From Pyrrhosoma nymphula (taxonomy: Eukaryota > Arthropoda > Insecta > Odonata > Coenagrionidae), in contig OY754338.1 in assembly GCA_963573305.1 (NCBI GenBank), positions 20,830,192 through 20,894,191 on the forward strand: 64,000 bases of DNA. Direction: 5' to 3'. The notes beneath the pieces are model-generated. The model worked only from the letters and a program-made list of their open reading frames with translations. It was not told the origin of the DNA and searched no databases. The translations under genes were made by a program, and so were the position numbers. Shown here piece after piece: positions 35,420 to 47,737 of the stretch; within the stretch, counting starts at the first letter, position 1, and the number at the start of each line of letters is the position of its first letter.

Positions 35420-35566
35420 CACCGGATGGATTAAATAAGCCATGAAAAAATCATTTGACTTGATCCGGATCAATCTGGGTCAGGTCATATAATGTTTTCC
35501 TTGCGAATTTAATCCATTTGGTGAATATCATTGCAACCGTGCGTGTGACATCGTACCATATCATTT
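35420..35566 (+). repeat. Foldback tRNA-SINE family member (copy 3)
   Basis: A left arm (35420-35456) containing ATGGATTAAAT and CCATGAAAAAATCATT is matched in inverted orientation by 35490-35527. The loop holds a decayed T-arm-like sequence (GATCCGGATCAATCTGGGTC). The tail CCGTGCGTGTGACATCGTACC aligns with the tail of the copy at 46521. It is the same family as at 1,331 and 2,590 but with the body mirrored. Confidence 0.65.
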
Positions 35567-35907
35567 GAGAACTTAGAAGTGATTTGTATTATGTTTTATG
35601 TTTTGAATATCGATATCGTACTATCAACTTCGTTGACTCTGGAAGAAACAAGAAAATATTACTAAATCAAGGACTTTATATTGATTTTTGCAACTCCGGA
35701 ATCCAATAATTTCATTGATAAAGGCCAATTATTAAGAGGACTCTCTCTCCTTTGTAACTAAGCTTATACACGACATCATATTAAGTGTAAACATACAATT
35801 CGATCATTAGAAAAAACACTGCTATAGGATTCCCATTCCATATAGAATTAGTAAAAATATTGGAGTCGAATGCTTTTGAAGAGGCTGCTGGAAACATTCA
35901 AACACCC

Positions 35908-36660
35908 AGTTTTAATGTTTATTCATTACTTATTTGTAAATTTATTGTACACTATTACATCTTGTACTTGAATTATCCGTTCTATTATCAACCGAAGTGA
36001 AAGTTTTTTATCCAAATAAGACCAATATGAAAATCAATCAATCTAGATGCACCGTTAAAGTAATGAAATGATGACCTAGAAAGAATATAATGGTGTGCGG
36101 ATGAAATTCACTATGATGCACAGTGAACGAAATGCAATATCAATGTGGCATCAGATTATGTAAACATCTACCAATTCTATTCATCGCTTGGTTATTTCAT
36201 GAGAATATGAGTGACACGTGTAATTATACAGTGGTAAATGATATTGAAAATTATGCAGAAGTTTGGGTATTCTCAGGACTAATACATGAAGCAGTAATAT
36301 GCGACTACTGAACGGAAGGTCGCGAATTTAAATTCCTCTCCTCAAGACCATTTTTACTGCACTTTTTTTTACTTCTAAGCAAATTGCTTTGAGACATATC
36401 AGTTTCTACCAAGTATCATAGGTAAAAAAATACTACTAGTATCTTACATACTATGATGCAATAAATGAGCGTAATTGATTGAAGCATAATATTTGCCTCA
36501 CTCTTATAGAAATGCCATCAAGCACGATATGGTTAGAAAGATCGTAAAAATGGTAAATTTGCTGAAAAATTATCATTGTAAGAGATTATGCAGTTTTTTC
36601 TCGCACGGAGGCGTTCATTGTCTTCGCTTACTTGTTTTAAAATAGAAAAGGAACATAATC
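35908..36660 (+). repeat. Interspersed repeat copy B, uninterrupted
   Basis: It is homologous along its length to the two parts of copy A (28501-28781 and 30314-30893) and lacks the THAP element at the matching point near 36160. Imperfect direct repeats of up to 29 bases (35866-35894 and 36692-36720, three mismatches) flank it, which would fit a target-site duplication made by retroposition. The 62-codon frame 36123-36311 is not supported as a gene. Confidence 0.7.
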
Positions 36661-36745
36661 CAACCGCGTGTAATTGAATACTTTTGAAAAATCGAATAAT
36701 TTTGAAGAGGCTGCCGGAAATTATGAGCACCAACAAGTGCTTTAC

Positions 36746-36898
36746 TGATATTCCAACGGTGCAGTCCTTGAACAAGTAAAGTGTATTGAGCGTACTGTTT
36801 ATGGGATGATGAGGATCCAGCGTCCGACAAGGCTTCCGATTCCACCATCCCCGCGGATGACGGCCCTAATCCCATGCCCTGCATTTGTCCCGGCTGCC
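36746..36898 (-). CDS. Candidate coding exon, Gly/Met/Ser-rich, function unknown
   Basis: On the minus strand a T-rich tract and CGTTTGTATTCAG precede 36898. The frame is open for 153 bases (2 nt + 50 codons + 1 nt) to ATCA|GTAAAG, an acceptable donor. The peptide starts GQPGQMQGMGLGPSSAGMVE and continues through SEALSDAGSSSSHKQYAQYT, a disordered, hydrophilic composition more like a regulatory protein tail than random AT-rich DNA. No family is recognised. The trailing phase is compatible with the Ig exon at 31795, but nothing else links the two and this is not a signal peptide. It could be a separate minus-strand gene or a false exon. Confidence 0.35.
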
Positions 36899-36959
36899 CT
36901 GAATACAAACGAAGCCGGGATAAAATTGAAAAAAAAAAATAATAAAAGAAATACGGTCG

Positions 36960-38920
36960 CACTCTTTGCTTAGCGATTTCGAGCGGCGAGCGATCACAGC
37001 TTACCCAACACTACGCACTGGATAAAAGCGTGGGACTGGGTGCAGGGAAGGGTTGCGGGAGCGGTTCAATAATAAAGAGCTTATTAAAGAGAGCTCACCC
37101 TTTCATTGGATGAGCGGAAGCTAAGCGTTTTCATCAGAGAGGAAAAAAATAAACAAAAAGAATCACGCTGGCTGGAAAATAGCTGTTACACTTGTGTGGG
37201 TTTAATATGGGCACCAAAATGCAGCAATAGATGGGGGGCCACCGGCGATTAAAATGAATAAAAGAAAGAAACACTAAAGCCACCACCACCACCGTCGTCG
37301 TCATTATCACCATGGTGATCCCCTATTAGAATTGTATAGCGTTGGAGCGAGGAGAGAAAAAGAGGAAATGGGAATATCCACACTTACTACCTCGGAGATG
37401 CAGCTCTGGAAATCTTAGCTTTTAGATCCCACCACCAGGTGGATTCGGCGGCAGAGAGATTTTGGGACAGAATAAGGCAGGGTTAAAGAGTTTTTAGTTC
37501 GTGGTGCACGTTATAGGTGGCAGCATGGAAACCGACCGCGTTAATCATAACGAGTGTACGAAGTAAGAGCAGCATCATGAATAAATGGCAAAGTCAGGAT
37601 TTCGTTGAGAGAAACAGCTGGTACGACTATCTCCACGCCGAAAAACAATGGAAGCATTAGCTCTTCTATCAAGTAATGCTGAGTTAATTCAGTGTAGTAA
37701 AAGGGCTGAATGAATTGAATTGCACATAAATACTGCAAAGTTTACCTTTAAATATTTCTATTTGCATTGCAGTTCAGTTTTAAGGGGCGAAGTAAACCTT
37801 TCAAAGTTTAATCTTTAAAGACTAGTCAGTGTGGTTAACTATGAAAATTGTTCCGCAAACAAACAAACCAGATAGTAGGACAGGAGTCATTCGCTGAATA
37901 CCATTACGTCCTGGAAAGTAGTGATAGACTTCACGTCTATGGTCGTTAATTCCGAGATATTTTTACCTAAAAAAATTTAAATAGACTGGGTTTAATTATT
38001 AATCGCAACATACCGGAAAAAAGGGGCGATATGAGACTATTTCCCTTGTAATTTTCAATGCGTGCCCACAGTGAAAATTTTGGTCAAAAAATCATTGTTC
38101 ATCCTGGTAATTTCTTGTTAAAATCCTGACTTCTCTCTAAATTATTTTACAATATAATAGGTTCATATTGAAACAGAAAAAACTTGTCACTATAGTAGAT
38201 GTGTACACAAAATTGATGAATATAATTTTTTATCGTAATTTAATGGCTAAATAAAAAATACGTGGCATAAAAAAATGTAAGCCTACACAGCAAGAAAGAA
38301 ATTAAAAAGGTAATTTATTTATTCTAAGGTTCTATGCGGTGAGGGAGCAATTATCACCTCCCTTTCATTACCTCTCAAATCCGTGCCAATGCACAAGCCA
38401 AAATATGAGCCAAGGGGATGCGCCAGTTAATTAGAGTTTGCATTGGTGATCAATACTTGGCTACATTGCTGAATGTAACGCTGTCAACACCAAAACAGGA
38501 AATACATATATCTAATTCAGTGAAATATGAATCAACGGAGCAATATTAGAAGTAAAATACTAATATTTTTATCTTGCGCTTAGAGATTCTATTGAGTTAC
38601 GAGATAATAACCCTGTCCCCACCATTACAAATTTCAATTTGCTCTAATGCAAAGATTAAGACATGAGACAAGGGTATTCTCAAGTCATAGTGTATACATG
38701 TACAATAAATGAATTGACTCCTTGAATGCTTGTGGAAATTATCGCCAATACGTCGCGTATTTATACACACGCTTAATGATTAGCCAAACGCCTTGGCTCA
38801 CGGTATGGTAAGCACCGAAACAGGAATCACACTTCTGACAGAATAATATCGGAACGTGAGCCGTAAGAGAGGGAGTCAAGCGGCATTTTTTTCCATTGCA
38901 CTGTGGTTCTAAAGGGGCAA
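36960..38920. other. Noncoding with short trinucleotide run
   Basis: A CCA/CGT-type trinucleotide-rich tract runs from 37279 to 37320. No gene or transposon end was recognised in the rest. Confidence 0.4.
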
Positions 38921-38924
38921 GGGG

Positions 38925-39580
38925 TAACTACCGCCACCCCCCTTTTAAAATCCTCACTGCAAACGCATGGGGGAGGGGGGGAGCCGAAAGGAGGTGGAGG
39001 GGGTTAATGGAGTGGTGATGGTGGAGCTTTGAATAATCCTTAGCAGATCCGGAAGGGTTGCGCCGCCGTAGGAAATGAAGAGAGTTTTGGTAGGAAATGA
39101 AAGAAATTTCTCGCAGCCGAAGAGGGAGGATACGGCGCGGCGCGGCGGGGGTGAGGGTGGGGTCGGAATTATACAAGCAGAAGATTGCCTCACGAGGTGG
39201 CGCAAGAGGCATGGTGTATCTCCGATGTTATGAGCGTTTATATCGCCTCAGCCACCCCTACAACCCAATCTGGACTATAAAAACGTCGACAGGGGTGGCA
39301 CACGGTCCCCGGACGGAAATATTGGCCCCCCACCTATTGGCCAAGGCAGCAAGGGCCACGGATTAGAAATGATCCAGCCAATGGGAACGAGGATGGGATG
39401 GCGGTGATAATTCAGAAAGCATCGTATCAAATGATTCCGGTGGCCCCAGGAGTCCATTCTGATTTCGAAGGTTTGGCCCGAAATTTTATGTCGCTCCCGG
39501 GAATACTAGGAAATGCAAGAAGGCAGTTTGAACGTCCTACGCAGTTCCCACTGTGCAAAAGTAACTACTTTGCACCATAG
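38925..39580. other. GC-rich island, possible promoter
   Basis: The composition shift includes G-runs at 38970-38983 and a CGGCGCGGCGCGGCGG tract near 39133-39148. A TATA-like ACTATAAAAACG lies at 39275-39286 on the plus strand. Frames on both strands overlap (38928-39212 minus, 39097-39366 plus) and have no recognisable domain. A promoter is possible but not demonstrated. Confidence 0.25.
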
Positions 39581-39599
39581 TTAAATCCTGTTAACACCT

Positions 39600-41170
39600 G
39601 GATTTTCCTTCCAATATATTTCCTTCCTTTCAAACCAGTCTGGTTAGCGAATGCATTTCACAGGCAATACATTAAATAATTTAGGAGTGCATACAAGATT
39701 TTACGACCTCTGGAATATGTTTTCAAAATAAATATAAATTTATCTAATCACTTTTTTGCATTTTTTTAAATTTAATCTCACATTCCGTGCTAAATCATCA
39801 CGGTGCATCGAAGTACAGGCATGTGATGAAATTTTTAAATGGCTAAGAGAATACACGGCTTGATTACACAGAATACGACAAAAATGTCATTGAAGCCATA
39901 CTGACCGAATGAAATACGACACCGCAAGCATAGGCATTACAATGATCGCTTTGAATTTTTACGAGATACATTTTATTTGTACATTCGGACCTAAAAAACT
40001 TAATGGAAATAAAAAATTTTACGCTAAGTTACTGGACAACTGTTGCGTAGTAAGCAGTTAGATTAGACAGAAAAGTTTCAAAATGTAAAAACATATCAAT
40101 ATATCTAGATAGATATATCAAGATACTTATACCTTAAGCAAATTCTTCATGTTTGTGGAGAGTTAAAATAGCATGACCAAAAGTGAATTTTGTTTTATTA
40201 CTTAAGTATGATATGAAAAACATGTTATGCCAAGTTTTCAATGACTTTTTACCTTGATTGGGCGAGAGCATGTGCAAATTTTTTTTTTCTGTATAGTTTC
40301 AAATTCCTTCAAATTGTACAACCACAAAATTAATTCAAGAAAATTAGTGATAATTAACGACAATTATATGTTCTTTTACAGCAGATATGAATCTTTTGCC
40401 TCATGGCGTCAAAACACTTTTTTGTACGACAAGATTGTTGAGGCGCAGTGCTTCGTTTTGGTATAGAACGCATGATTGAAAGTTGATCGGATTCGTGCAG
40501 TGAGAAAACAACAAAAATTGTATGGCTTATTCTTTTATATCAAACCGTCACTCACGTCTATGAGTTTACCCTAACCTTTCTGTCCCCTAAGCGTAATAAG
40601 AGTTTTTCATGCAACACGTGAAATTCATCACTACCGACAAAAATTGAAATGAGATAATCAGTAGTATTTTTATCATAAAAAGTAGCAATATAAGTGTGAT
40701 ATAAGAAAACTAGCAATTTATCAATAGATACGGAAGATTAACCATATTTTTACAAAATTATCCCAATTATTGCTTTTTGAGGTATTAGTTCAGCTATCCA
40801 CATGCGTCATGCAAGTTGGCTCGTACGAATATATAGTATGATGCAAAATACAGGAATGATATCATGTTATTACAGAAAATTACACGGACTTGTAAACTGA
40901 CAATGATTTGATCAAATACACGATAACAGCATTCCTTTTTAATGTTTATAATTCTATTTTTATGTAAAATAGCAAATAATGACGGAGAAAATACAATTGA
41001 TTAATTTCAGAAGACCTAGACAAAGTGCAAAAATCGCATGACAGTGGATGAGTTAAGGCGTGGTTAAAGCTGGAATCGCATCGCATCATCAGTATGAGAG
41101 ACATGATATGACAGATAAGTAGGTAAAGACATTGGTCACTGAATTCTTTAGAGATAGTAAGAAGCGTATC
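39600..41170. other. AT-rich noncoding stretch, nothing recognised
   Basis: Only short frames occur (40254-40466, 40946-41176), without motifs. Confidence 0.45.
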
Positions 41171-41422
41171 AATCATTAAAATGGGGATAAATCATACCAA
41201 CGGATATTTAGTCTGCCACTTGCATAGATAGTATATATGACAGAAAAGAATGCCTTGAGGACTGTCAGAAAATGAGTCATATATAAAGAGAAGAGACTTG
41301 AAGAATGGGACTTAACGTGAGGGCATGAAGTCAAAATTAAATAACAGTATGATATGGATCTTGGAGCTACAATTCGACACTGCAAATGCATGACGACAGT
41401 AACTGGTCAGTATCATATTGCT

Positions 41423-41488
41423 ATGATAGATATGATAAGGTGGGCAGAGAGAATGACAGATGAAGACGTTCAGAAGGCTGTAACATAA
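41423..41488 (+). pseudogene. Possible LINE relic (short)
   Basis: The short open stretch reads MIRWAERMTDEDVQKAVT and then stops. It resembles the xxSWxxRVTNEEVLRRV segment that follows the reverse transcriptase in many arthropod LINEs. A frameshifted WCY-like segment lies just upstream. The match is brief, so this is tentative. Confidence 0.3.
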
Positions 41489-41499
41489 TTAAGTAAACT

Positions 41500-43090
41500 T
41501 GTCCCTTTTCGCAAGCTCGCGGTGCTTGCAATATTTTTCATCTTTTATGTCTTCCAAAATTAGCATAAACAGGATCCAAGATTTACGAATTCCTTCGTGC
41601 AAGAGTTGAAGTTAAAATTGAATTATTTCAAAGGTTATAGTAGACATAAGGTTCGAAAATGCTATTTCAAATATGCAACAGTAATCCATGCCTTTTTTTA
41701 AATGATATAAGATGCGTAGGTACATTCCATCGAATTGAAAATATTAGCCAGTCTTAGTTGCTGAGTTACCAACATATTCTCTAGATCTAGTAGACAAAAA
41801 GGGTTGGTACAACATGTTGGTTGGGTTTTACAGTCAGCTCCTGTGGTTGAGGAAAATAATCATTAAAAAATGAGTAGTGTAGTCCAGTTAACTGCTTCGA
41901 CAGCTAAAAATACTCATACTTGTGGACTGAGGAAACAGGCTAATGTGAATATATATATCTTGATCGAATACGAATCCGAGCCGACCCCAACGATATTTGA
42001 CGAATGTGACTGAGCGGGAACCAGTTTTAAGTGTGAGTGTTGATTCCTATCATAGACACGCACTCAAACTCGGCTCATTAGAGGGTGAGTGACGAAACTA
42101 GTAACTGAAATGTATTCCAGCTACTCCAGTTCCCTTTTTGTATATTTTCGTGAAACATATGACGAACGATTTCATTTAGCAGCACAAGTAAATATTTGTT
42201 TTTAGTTAGCAGGTATTTGCTTTATGCATCAATTGGAATAATTTCCAGATGTTCGAAATAGCTCAATGAAAAATATTATTACAAATAAACAATATAGAAA
42301 GCTTAAGCTAAACGGATACTAGAATTGCGAGTGCAAAAGTATGAAATGCAGCAATTAGTTAGGTTTATACGAAGCGGGCATCGTACAAAATTCGTTTGAT
42401 AATTTTTAATATATTCCTTTCACGTAACGATGTCAACGACCTACACTAATAACTTAAAGACTCAGGATGTTAAATTAACCAAAATAATAACGGGTAAGCA
42501 TATGAAGTGAACGCAAGCATGCTACAAGTTGGTGACAAATAAGTGCATGGAATGCCGTCACCAACACACTGGCTTCACAAAGATGTAAGCTGATTACATC
42601 AGCATAAATCGAATGAAAATTGTACTTTAAAGCATCAAATTTATACAAAAGCAAAATACATTGAGCTTTTTATGTATTAAATATGCTAATACCTTTTAAA
42701 TATGTAGCTTCATAAACCTGAAGACAGGTGAACTTCGTAAGGCTATGAAATTTAAAAAAATAAGGCGATTGATTCCATGAATTTCACTTAAATCAGTCAC
42801 ATCACCAATAACTAGGATTAATGAAATAGAACTCCACATGTAGAAATCATTTGCGTACAAAATTTCATTTAAAATATGCAATGTGATTGCGGCAGTCATC
42901 TTAAAAATTCTTCACTCAACTTGAGTGGGTACTCGAGGGTTCAACATAAGTCACTCGTTTTTAGGGGAATTTTAAGGGAGCATCGTCACTTGAGTGAGGT
43001 CCTAAAATACCAAATTAGCAACCGACTTAAGTTTGAGTGATGTTTGGGGAAACCTCCACCTGAGTGTCGTGCTATAATACAGCCCTTGAT
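41500..43090. other. AT-rich stretch with ACTTGAGTG-type repeated motifs
   Basis: Motifs of the form ACTTGAGTG/CACTCAAG recur in both orientations at 42911-43066. The end GTGCTATAATACAGCCC (43067-43083) looks like a MITE terminus, and a similar inverted string lies near 42048-42070. The partner terminus and target duplication were not resolved. No genes were seen. Confidence 0.25.
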
Positions 43091-43301
43091 CTTTAACATG
43101 CTCCACGTACTACTATTTTTTTGACTCTGCAGAAATTAAAAAGAGAGGAACTTATCATGATATTACAAATTATACAGCCGCCATTTCAGCTCACTTCACG
43201 AAAAGTAAAAGAAAAATAGAAGGTAATGGAGGATATTGGAAAAGGGCAGGAAAATTATGATGTAGGATGAGGTCCTGAGTGCACTCGATACCTATATCGT
43301 C

Positions 43302-43800
43302 CTAGGAGAAGATGCAGATCTCACATCCGATGTGGAGACTTTCAAGGAAGCAAGACGGGGGTTGGAGGAGGTCGGGAGGGGACGGGGGAGGTCGGAGGAG
43401 GGAGGAAGGCTTTATAATGCAGAGTTGGAAAATGGCGCAAAGTATGAAATAAGGGGAGGTGGCAGTGTGCGGGTCCCCAAGGGCTGGAAGAGTTCCGGAA
43501 AAAGGACTTTTGCCACTGAATACCAATTCCTGGGAGCTCACACCGCAGAAGGAGGAAGGCGCCAAGGACGGAAGGGTGCGAAACGTAGGAGACAAAAGAA
43601 GGAAGATAAAAGAAAGAGGAGGGAAGAGGAGCATGCCTGAGGCAAGAGGTGTTTCCATAATGACAAGAGAAACCCACCCCTCTTATCCTCCGACAAACCA
43701 AGAGTTAAAACGTTCCCAGAAAGTTGTCTTAAAACTTCTAAAAGCAGCTCAACGGAGCGCTTTAGGTATCCGGTTAGATCAGTCCAACAATGATTGAATA
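43302..43800. other. Purine-rich, GC-richer patch with overlapping frames
   Basis: The plus strand is GA-rich (runs of AGGAGG and AAAGAGGAGG). Long frames on both strands (102-119 codons) are low-complexity Arg/Glu/Lys/Gly or Pro/Ser/Leu and are treated as compositional. Confidence 0.35.
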
Positions 43801-44780
43801 TTTTCTGGATAGATTGCTCGGATCCTGGGAATATATGCCACTATATCCTGGGAATGTATACCAGCAAAATGTGGGGACAAATTTTAACTAATAAGTTTCA
43901 ACGAAAAAGATATAATTATGTGAGACAAAAATACATATATGGTGGTGGAAAATAACTTCTGAAATGGCCGAGTAATGTCATAAGGTATTCTCCCTGATGA
44001 TTAATTGCAAAATATCATAAAAAATTGACCTTAACGAAAATTTATTTTTTTAATATTATAAAATTCTATCCATTTATTAAAAAAACTTTCATAAAAATTC
44101 ATATCACGTTAGATTACTTGAAATAGGAAAATGAGTAAACATTCTATGCTGTCTAGCACCTATACAAGGTAGCACTGGGATTTAGTCCTAATATTAAGGT
44201 GAAACTTGGCTAATTTAATCTTTTTTTTTCAGAACTAGCAGTCGTATCATATCAATATAAAACACTTCTTCCATAGAAGAGACAAAATCAGAGTGTCAAC
44301 ACTCTATGTCAACACGTCAGGACATGGTGACAGAATAAAATAAATGACCTTATGAATGAAAAAGATTGGAAAAAGATACAAAAGCTGATTTCCTAATAAA
44401 GGTTCTCATTTTCATAGTTATTACCATTTCAATGCTTCGTCACTTCCCCATTCCTATTTTCCTGACTCGTTGTTCCCTGGTACCCACCATTTACTCCCTT
44501 ACGGTGGCTTCGATGATAATCTGTGTCACTAAATGCAGAAAAGGCTGCTTTTGTTTTTTCAAGATCGCGGACGACAAAGGTCTGTTGGCTCTTTGAGGAA
44601 GACTACCAACACCCGAGGTGATTCACACAATTTAGGACAGTTGAGTTTGGGGAATAATATAGACTGGAGACTGAAAGAAGGGTGGAAAAAGATAAATCAA
44701 TCGTTGACATTAGCCTACTCTTGACGAAATGCGCTAAGAAGGCCACAGTTTAACTTCCCATACGAGGAGATGTGTACTTC
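43800..44780. other. AT-rich stretch, nothing recognised
   Basis: Frames 44366-44596 and 44533-44724 overlap and show no domain. Confidence 0.4.
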
Positions 44781-44905
44781 ACCTACATTTTTCACCTCAA
44801 AGCACCCACATAAGTATCAGAATTTCTACTCAAAAATCTTCCCCATTGTCGGGATTCGAGTCCAGGGCTTTTGACATATGGAGCTATCCCGATTCCATTC
44901 AACGT
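44780..44905 (-). repeat. tRNA-derived SINE fragment, distinct family
   Basis: On the minus strand an A-box-like TAGCTCCATATGTCAAAAGC is followed at short distance by a B-box-like GGACTCGAATCCCG (complement of 44850-44863). The spacing is shorter than in a tRNA, so part of the D/anticodon region is deleted. The 3' body differs from the other SINE families here. It is not a functional tRNA gene. Confidence 0.5.
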
Positions 44906-44909
44906 CACG

Positions 44910-46510
44910 AATCATGTTTTAACGTGTTATCGTTGAGAATTTTGTTATATAGTCCGAGTCAAGGTCGCAAAGTCAATTAACGGACTTAAAAAGAGTTCTT
45001 ATTATTATGTTCGCAGGATCCCCTGAGATACAGCGGTGTGATGCTGTTCTGAGGATTTTCAATTGATGCCTATTGGTAACGAATCATAATATATTTCACT
45101 GAGTATTGCTCATTATCCTTCGATAATGAAGGTCAATGGCACTGGTAACTTTATCTTACCTTCTCTGGACAAGCAAACAGTTTAAGAGGGAGTATCTTGA
45201 GATATAATCATGCCAAGTTTTATCAGGAAAATACTGACGCAAAAATCTAACCAAGACTGATCAATGAAATAGGATAACTTAATTTGAATGAACCAAATTT
45301 AGAATTAAAAAAAAAACAATGTAACTTCCACACATTCGCGTATCTCCGTAGCGGGTAACACCCGTTATATATATCCTTCTATGTATTAGAACCGAACGAT
45401 CAGTGGAAGAAAATACGCTAAGTAACACGCAAAAAAAGTCTAAAGAGGAATTATTTAACAATTATTTCTTTCACATTAAAGGACGGAATATAAAAAGGAA
45501 ATTTAGAGGTTGTGCATAAAATTTCGCCATTGGCGCACTAATCTTATTATGTCAAAATACTCATTAAAGTGGGAAAAAATAATAATTCGAATTCATAAAT
45601 AAGAATGAATCTCGGGGTATGATATCGAGAGGAGGGCAGCGTTTGTGGAGGAGGTTGTGCTGGGGGGAGAGGAGTTAAGGGTTGGTGCGGTAAGACTGCC
45701 GTGGAACGGCGGAGGCAAAGTTTTCGGCGACGAGTTTACCTCCCGGGCACAAACGACAAAAGCCTGGACCAAAAAAATAAAGTCTCTACTTTTGGACGCG
45801 AACGGGGAGAAGTGGAAAAGGTCGGACGTTGGGACAAAGAAGAGGGGAAAAGGAAAGCGAGTTTAGAGCGCAGGATACCGAGGGAATAGACAATGGACCT
45901 CAAAAGCTCTAGGCTTTAAGCATCCACCCTCTCCCGTCCACACTTTTTGGGCCCTCGCGACGTGAATGAAAACAATCCCTTAGGATAATCAATAAAGGTG
46001 GTTGAAAATAAATGCTGAAGGAACCTGGACCGGTCTCGCAAATTGAAACTCAACACGGGAAAAAATCCACGGGAATGAAGAAGGTGCTTAAATTCCCTTC
46101 CCTTCATCTCTATTGATTAATCAAAACGTAGGATGTTACCAATAGCATTATTTAGTACAATACGGTGAAATGATAGAAAGGGTGACATTTAATGTCTGAA
46201 AAAAGATTCTGTTTATTGTATTGATGCATGGATAAAACCGAGTTCTAAGTGACATAACTTTAAATTTACCAACAAATCAAATGTTCTTAAGTCGTACTCT
46301 TGTATCAACCTGAGCTTGAACTATCCTAGAGCATTTCGGTAAATTATTTTTAGGCCATTTTTTCTTGTAATTCTTATAAATTTTCTCTATTTTGATAAAA
46401 AAATATAATAGATTGAAAGCCAAGATTGTTTGGTAAGGCATGCAGAAAAAGTTAAAATTTTACCGTAGAATCTAATTAGAACCTCAAGGCCCTGTAACAT
46501 TCCGCCAACT
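44910..46510. other. Mixed stretch, no gene recognised
   Basis: A GC-richer part at 45610-45890 carries 62-73 codon plus-strand frames that are Lys/Arg/Gly-rich and without recognisable domain. The rest is AT-rich. Confidence 0.4.
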
Positions 46511-46520
46511 TGAATTACTG

Positions 46521-46680
46521 TATACACCAAAGACGGTGAAATTCGCCATGAAAAAATCATTAGACTTAATCGGGAGTTTGGTTTGAATCCCGGTCAAAGC
46601 AAATGATTTTTCCAAGGCAAATTTCATCGTGTTTGGTGTATATCTTCGCACCTGTGCGCTTGACTGCGTACCATATTTTT
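46521..46680 (+). repeat. Foldback tRNA-SINE family member (copy 4)
   Basis: Arms 46521-46561 and 46602-46642 are inverted copies of each other (36 of 41 bases match by eye). The loop of about 40 bases carries a B-box-like GGTTTGAATCC (46580-46590) in a short CGGGA/TCCCG context. The tail ACCTGTGCGCTTGACTGCGTACC aligns with the copy at 35420. The 68-codon minus-strand frame is a shadow of the repeat. Confidence 0.75.
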
Positions 46681-47380
46681 GCAATCGCAAAGATTGTAAA
46701 ATTGACCTACTGTTTTGGGCTGTAAGTTAGTACAGTAGCGAAGACGAATCTGTACCATCAACTCTGATTCTGACACAAATCTATTCATACAAATGCACTG
46801 GCCAGAACTTTCTTTAAGACGGACAAGTCACAATCTCGATTCATTACTAATACCGACGAAATTTTAAGATCGGGACCAGTACCGTATCTCGAAGTTAGTC
46901 GTGACGGTGTGGTGGTGGATAATGCCGATGAAATTGCGAGGCATCAGGGTGTCCAAGTTCTGCTCCCATTGCGCCGTTGTGCTACACTAGTCAAAGGTCG
47001 TCTCGTCTCACGGCCTCGAACAAAGGAGGGGCTACAACTTCAACACGCCGGAGCAGAGCATTAGCGGACACCGGCTAAGGGGGCACCGTTGTTACCGATT
47101 CCGAAGTTTAACTTCTTCTCATGCGACGATCACCACCACTGCAGACACAGCAGCGTCAGTTGAGAGTACCGTCGCCCGTATCCTCTGTCTCTCTCTCGAT
47201 ACATAGCTCTTCCCGAGATTCCAGCGTCTCCAAAAGAGACGAGGTCGCAGGGTCGGGACGAAGGAAGAACGATGCGGGGATAGAGAGGAAGGAAGAACTC
47301 TAAGAACTCCAAATAACAATCAGACTTGAAGGACAGAGCTAATAAAGCAAGGGTGGTGGACAAAGTGGAACGGGCACCAA

Positions 47381-47390
47381 ATGGGTAAAG
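47381..47390 (+). CDS. Speculative start exon (ATG plus donor) at end of GC-rich leader
   Basis: A GC-richer segment (46900-47390) ends with CAAATGGGTAAAG|GTGAGTAAAA, an ATG followed after 10 coding bases by a strong donor. An acceptor-like CACACACACAG lies at 47727-47737, and joining the two keeps an open frame from 47738 to a stop at 47890-47892, about 55 codons in all. No family is recognised, and the acceptor's pyrimidine tract is weak. The model is an inference from splice signals only. Confidence 0.18.
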
Positions 47391-47737
47391 GTGAGTAAAA
47401 CTTGTAGTGAGGCTATTAATGTTATGATCCCAATAAACTAGTAAGCTGTTTTACGAAACCATTTCAAAACGCAACTGAGCCATAAGGTTCAAAAAGTACA
47501 TATATATACTACATACTAAAAGCAGCTACAGAGGCAAGTGGAAGGGGACATAATGACCCAAGCCATCTACTTGGTAGCAAATTAAACAACTAATTTAGTT
47601 TAAATAAACAAGTGGACTGTATTAATAGTGGTATTAATCTCTGGATTCTTCACTTGCACGTTCCATATAACACACATGCTCTTAAACCAACCGTCCCGAG
47701 CGACCGTTCGAGGCAGACTGACTTCACACACACACAG

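Noticed and set aside
39275..39286. TATA box for a gene in the 38.9-39.6 kb island
   Set aside because: TATA-like strings are frequent and no initiator or coding exon follows that I can support.
43302..43797. Four frames of 102-119 codons
   Set aside because: Mutually overlapping on both strands in a GA-rich patch; low complexity.
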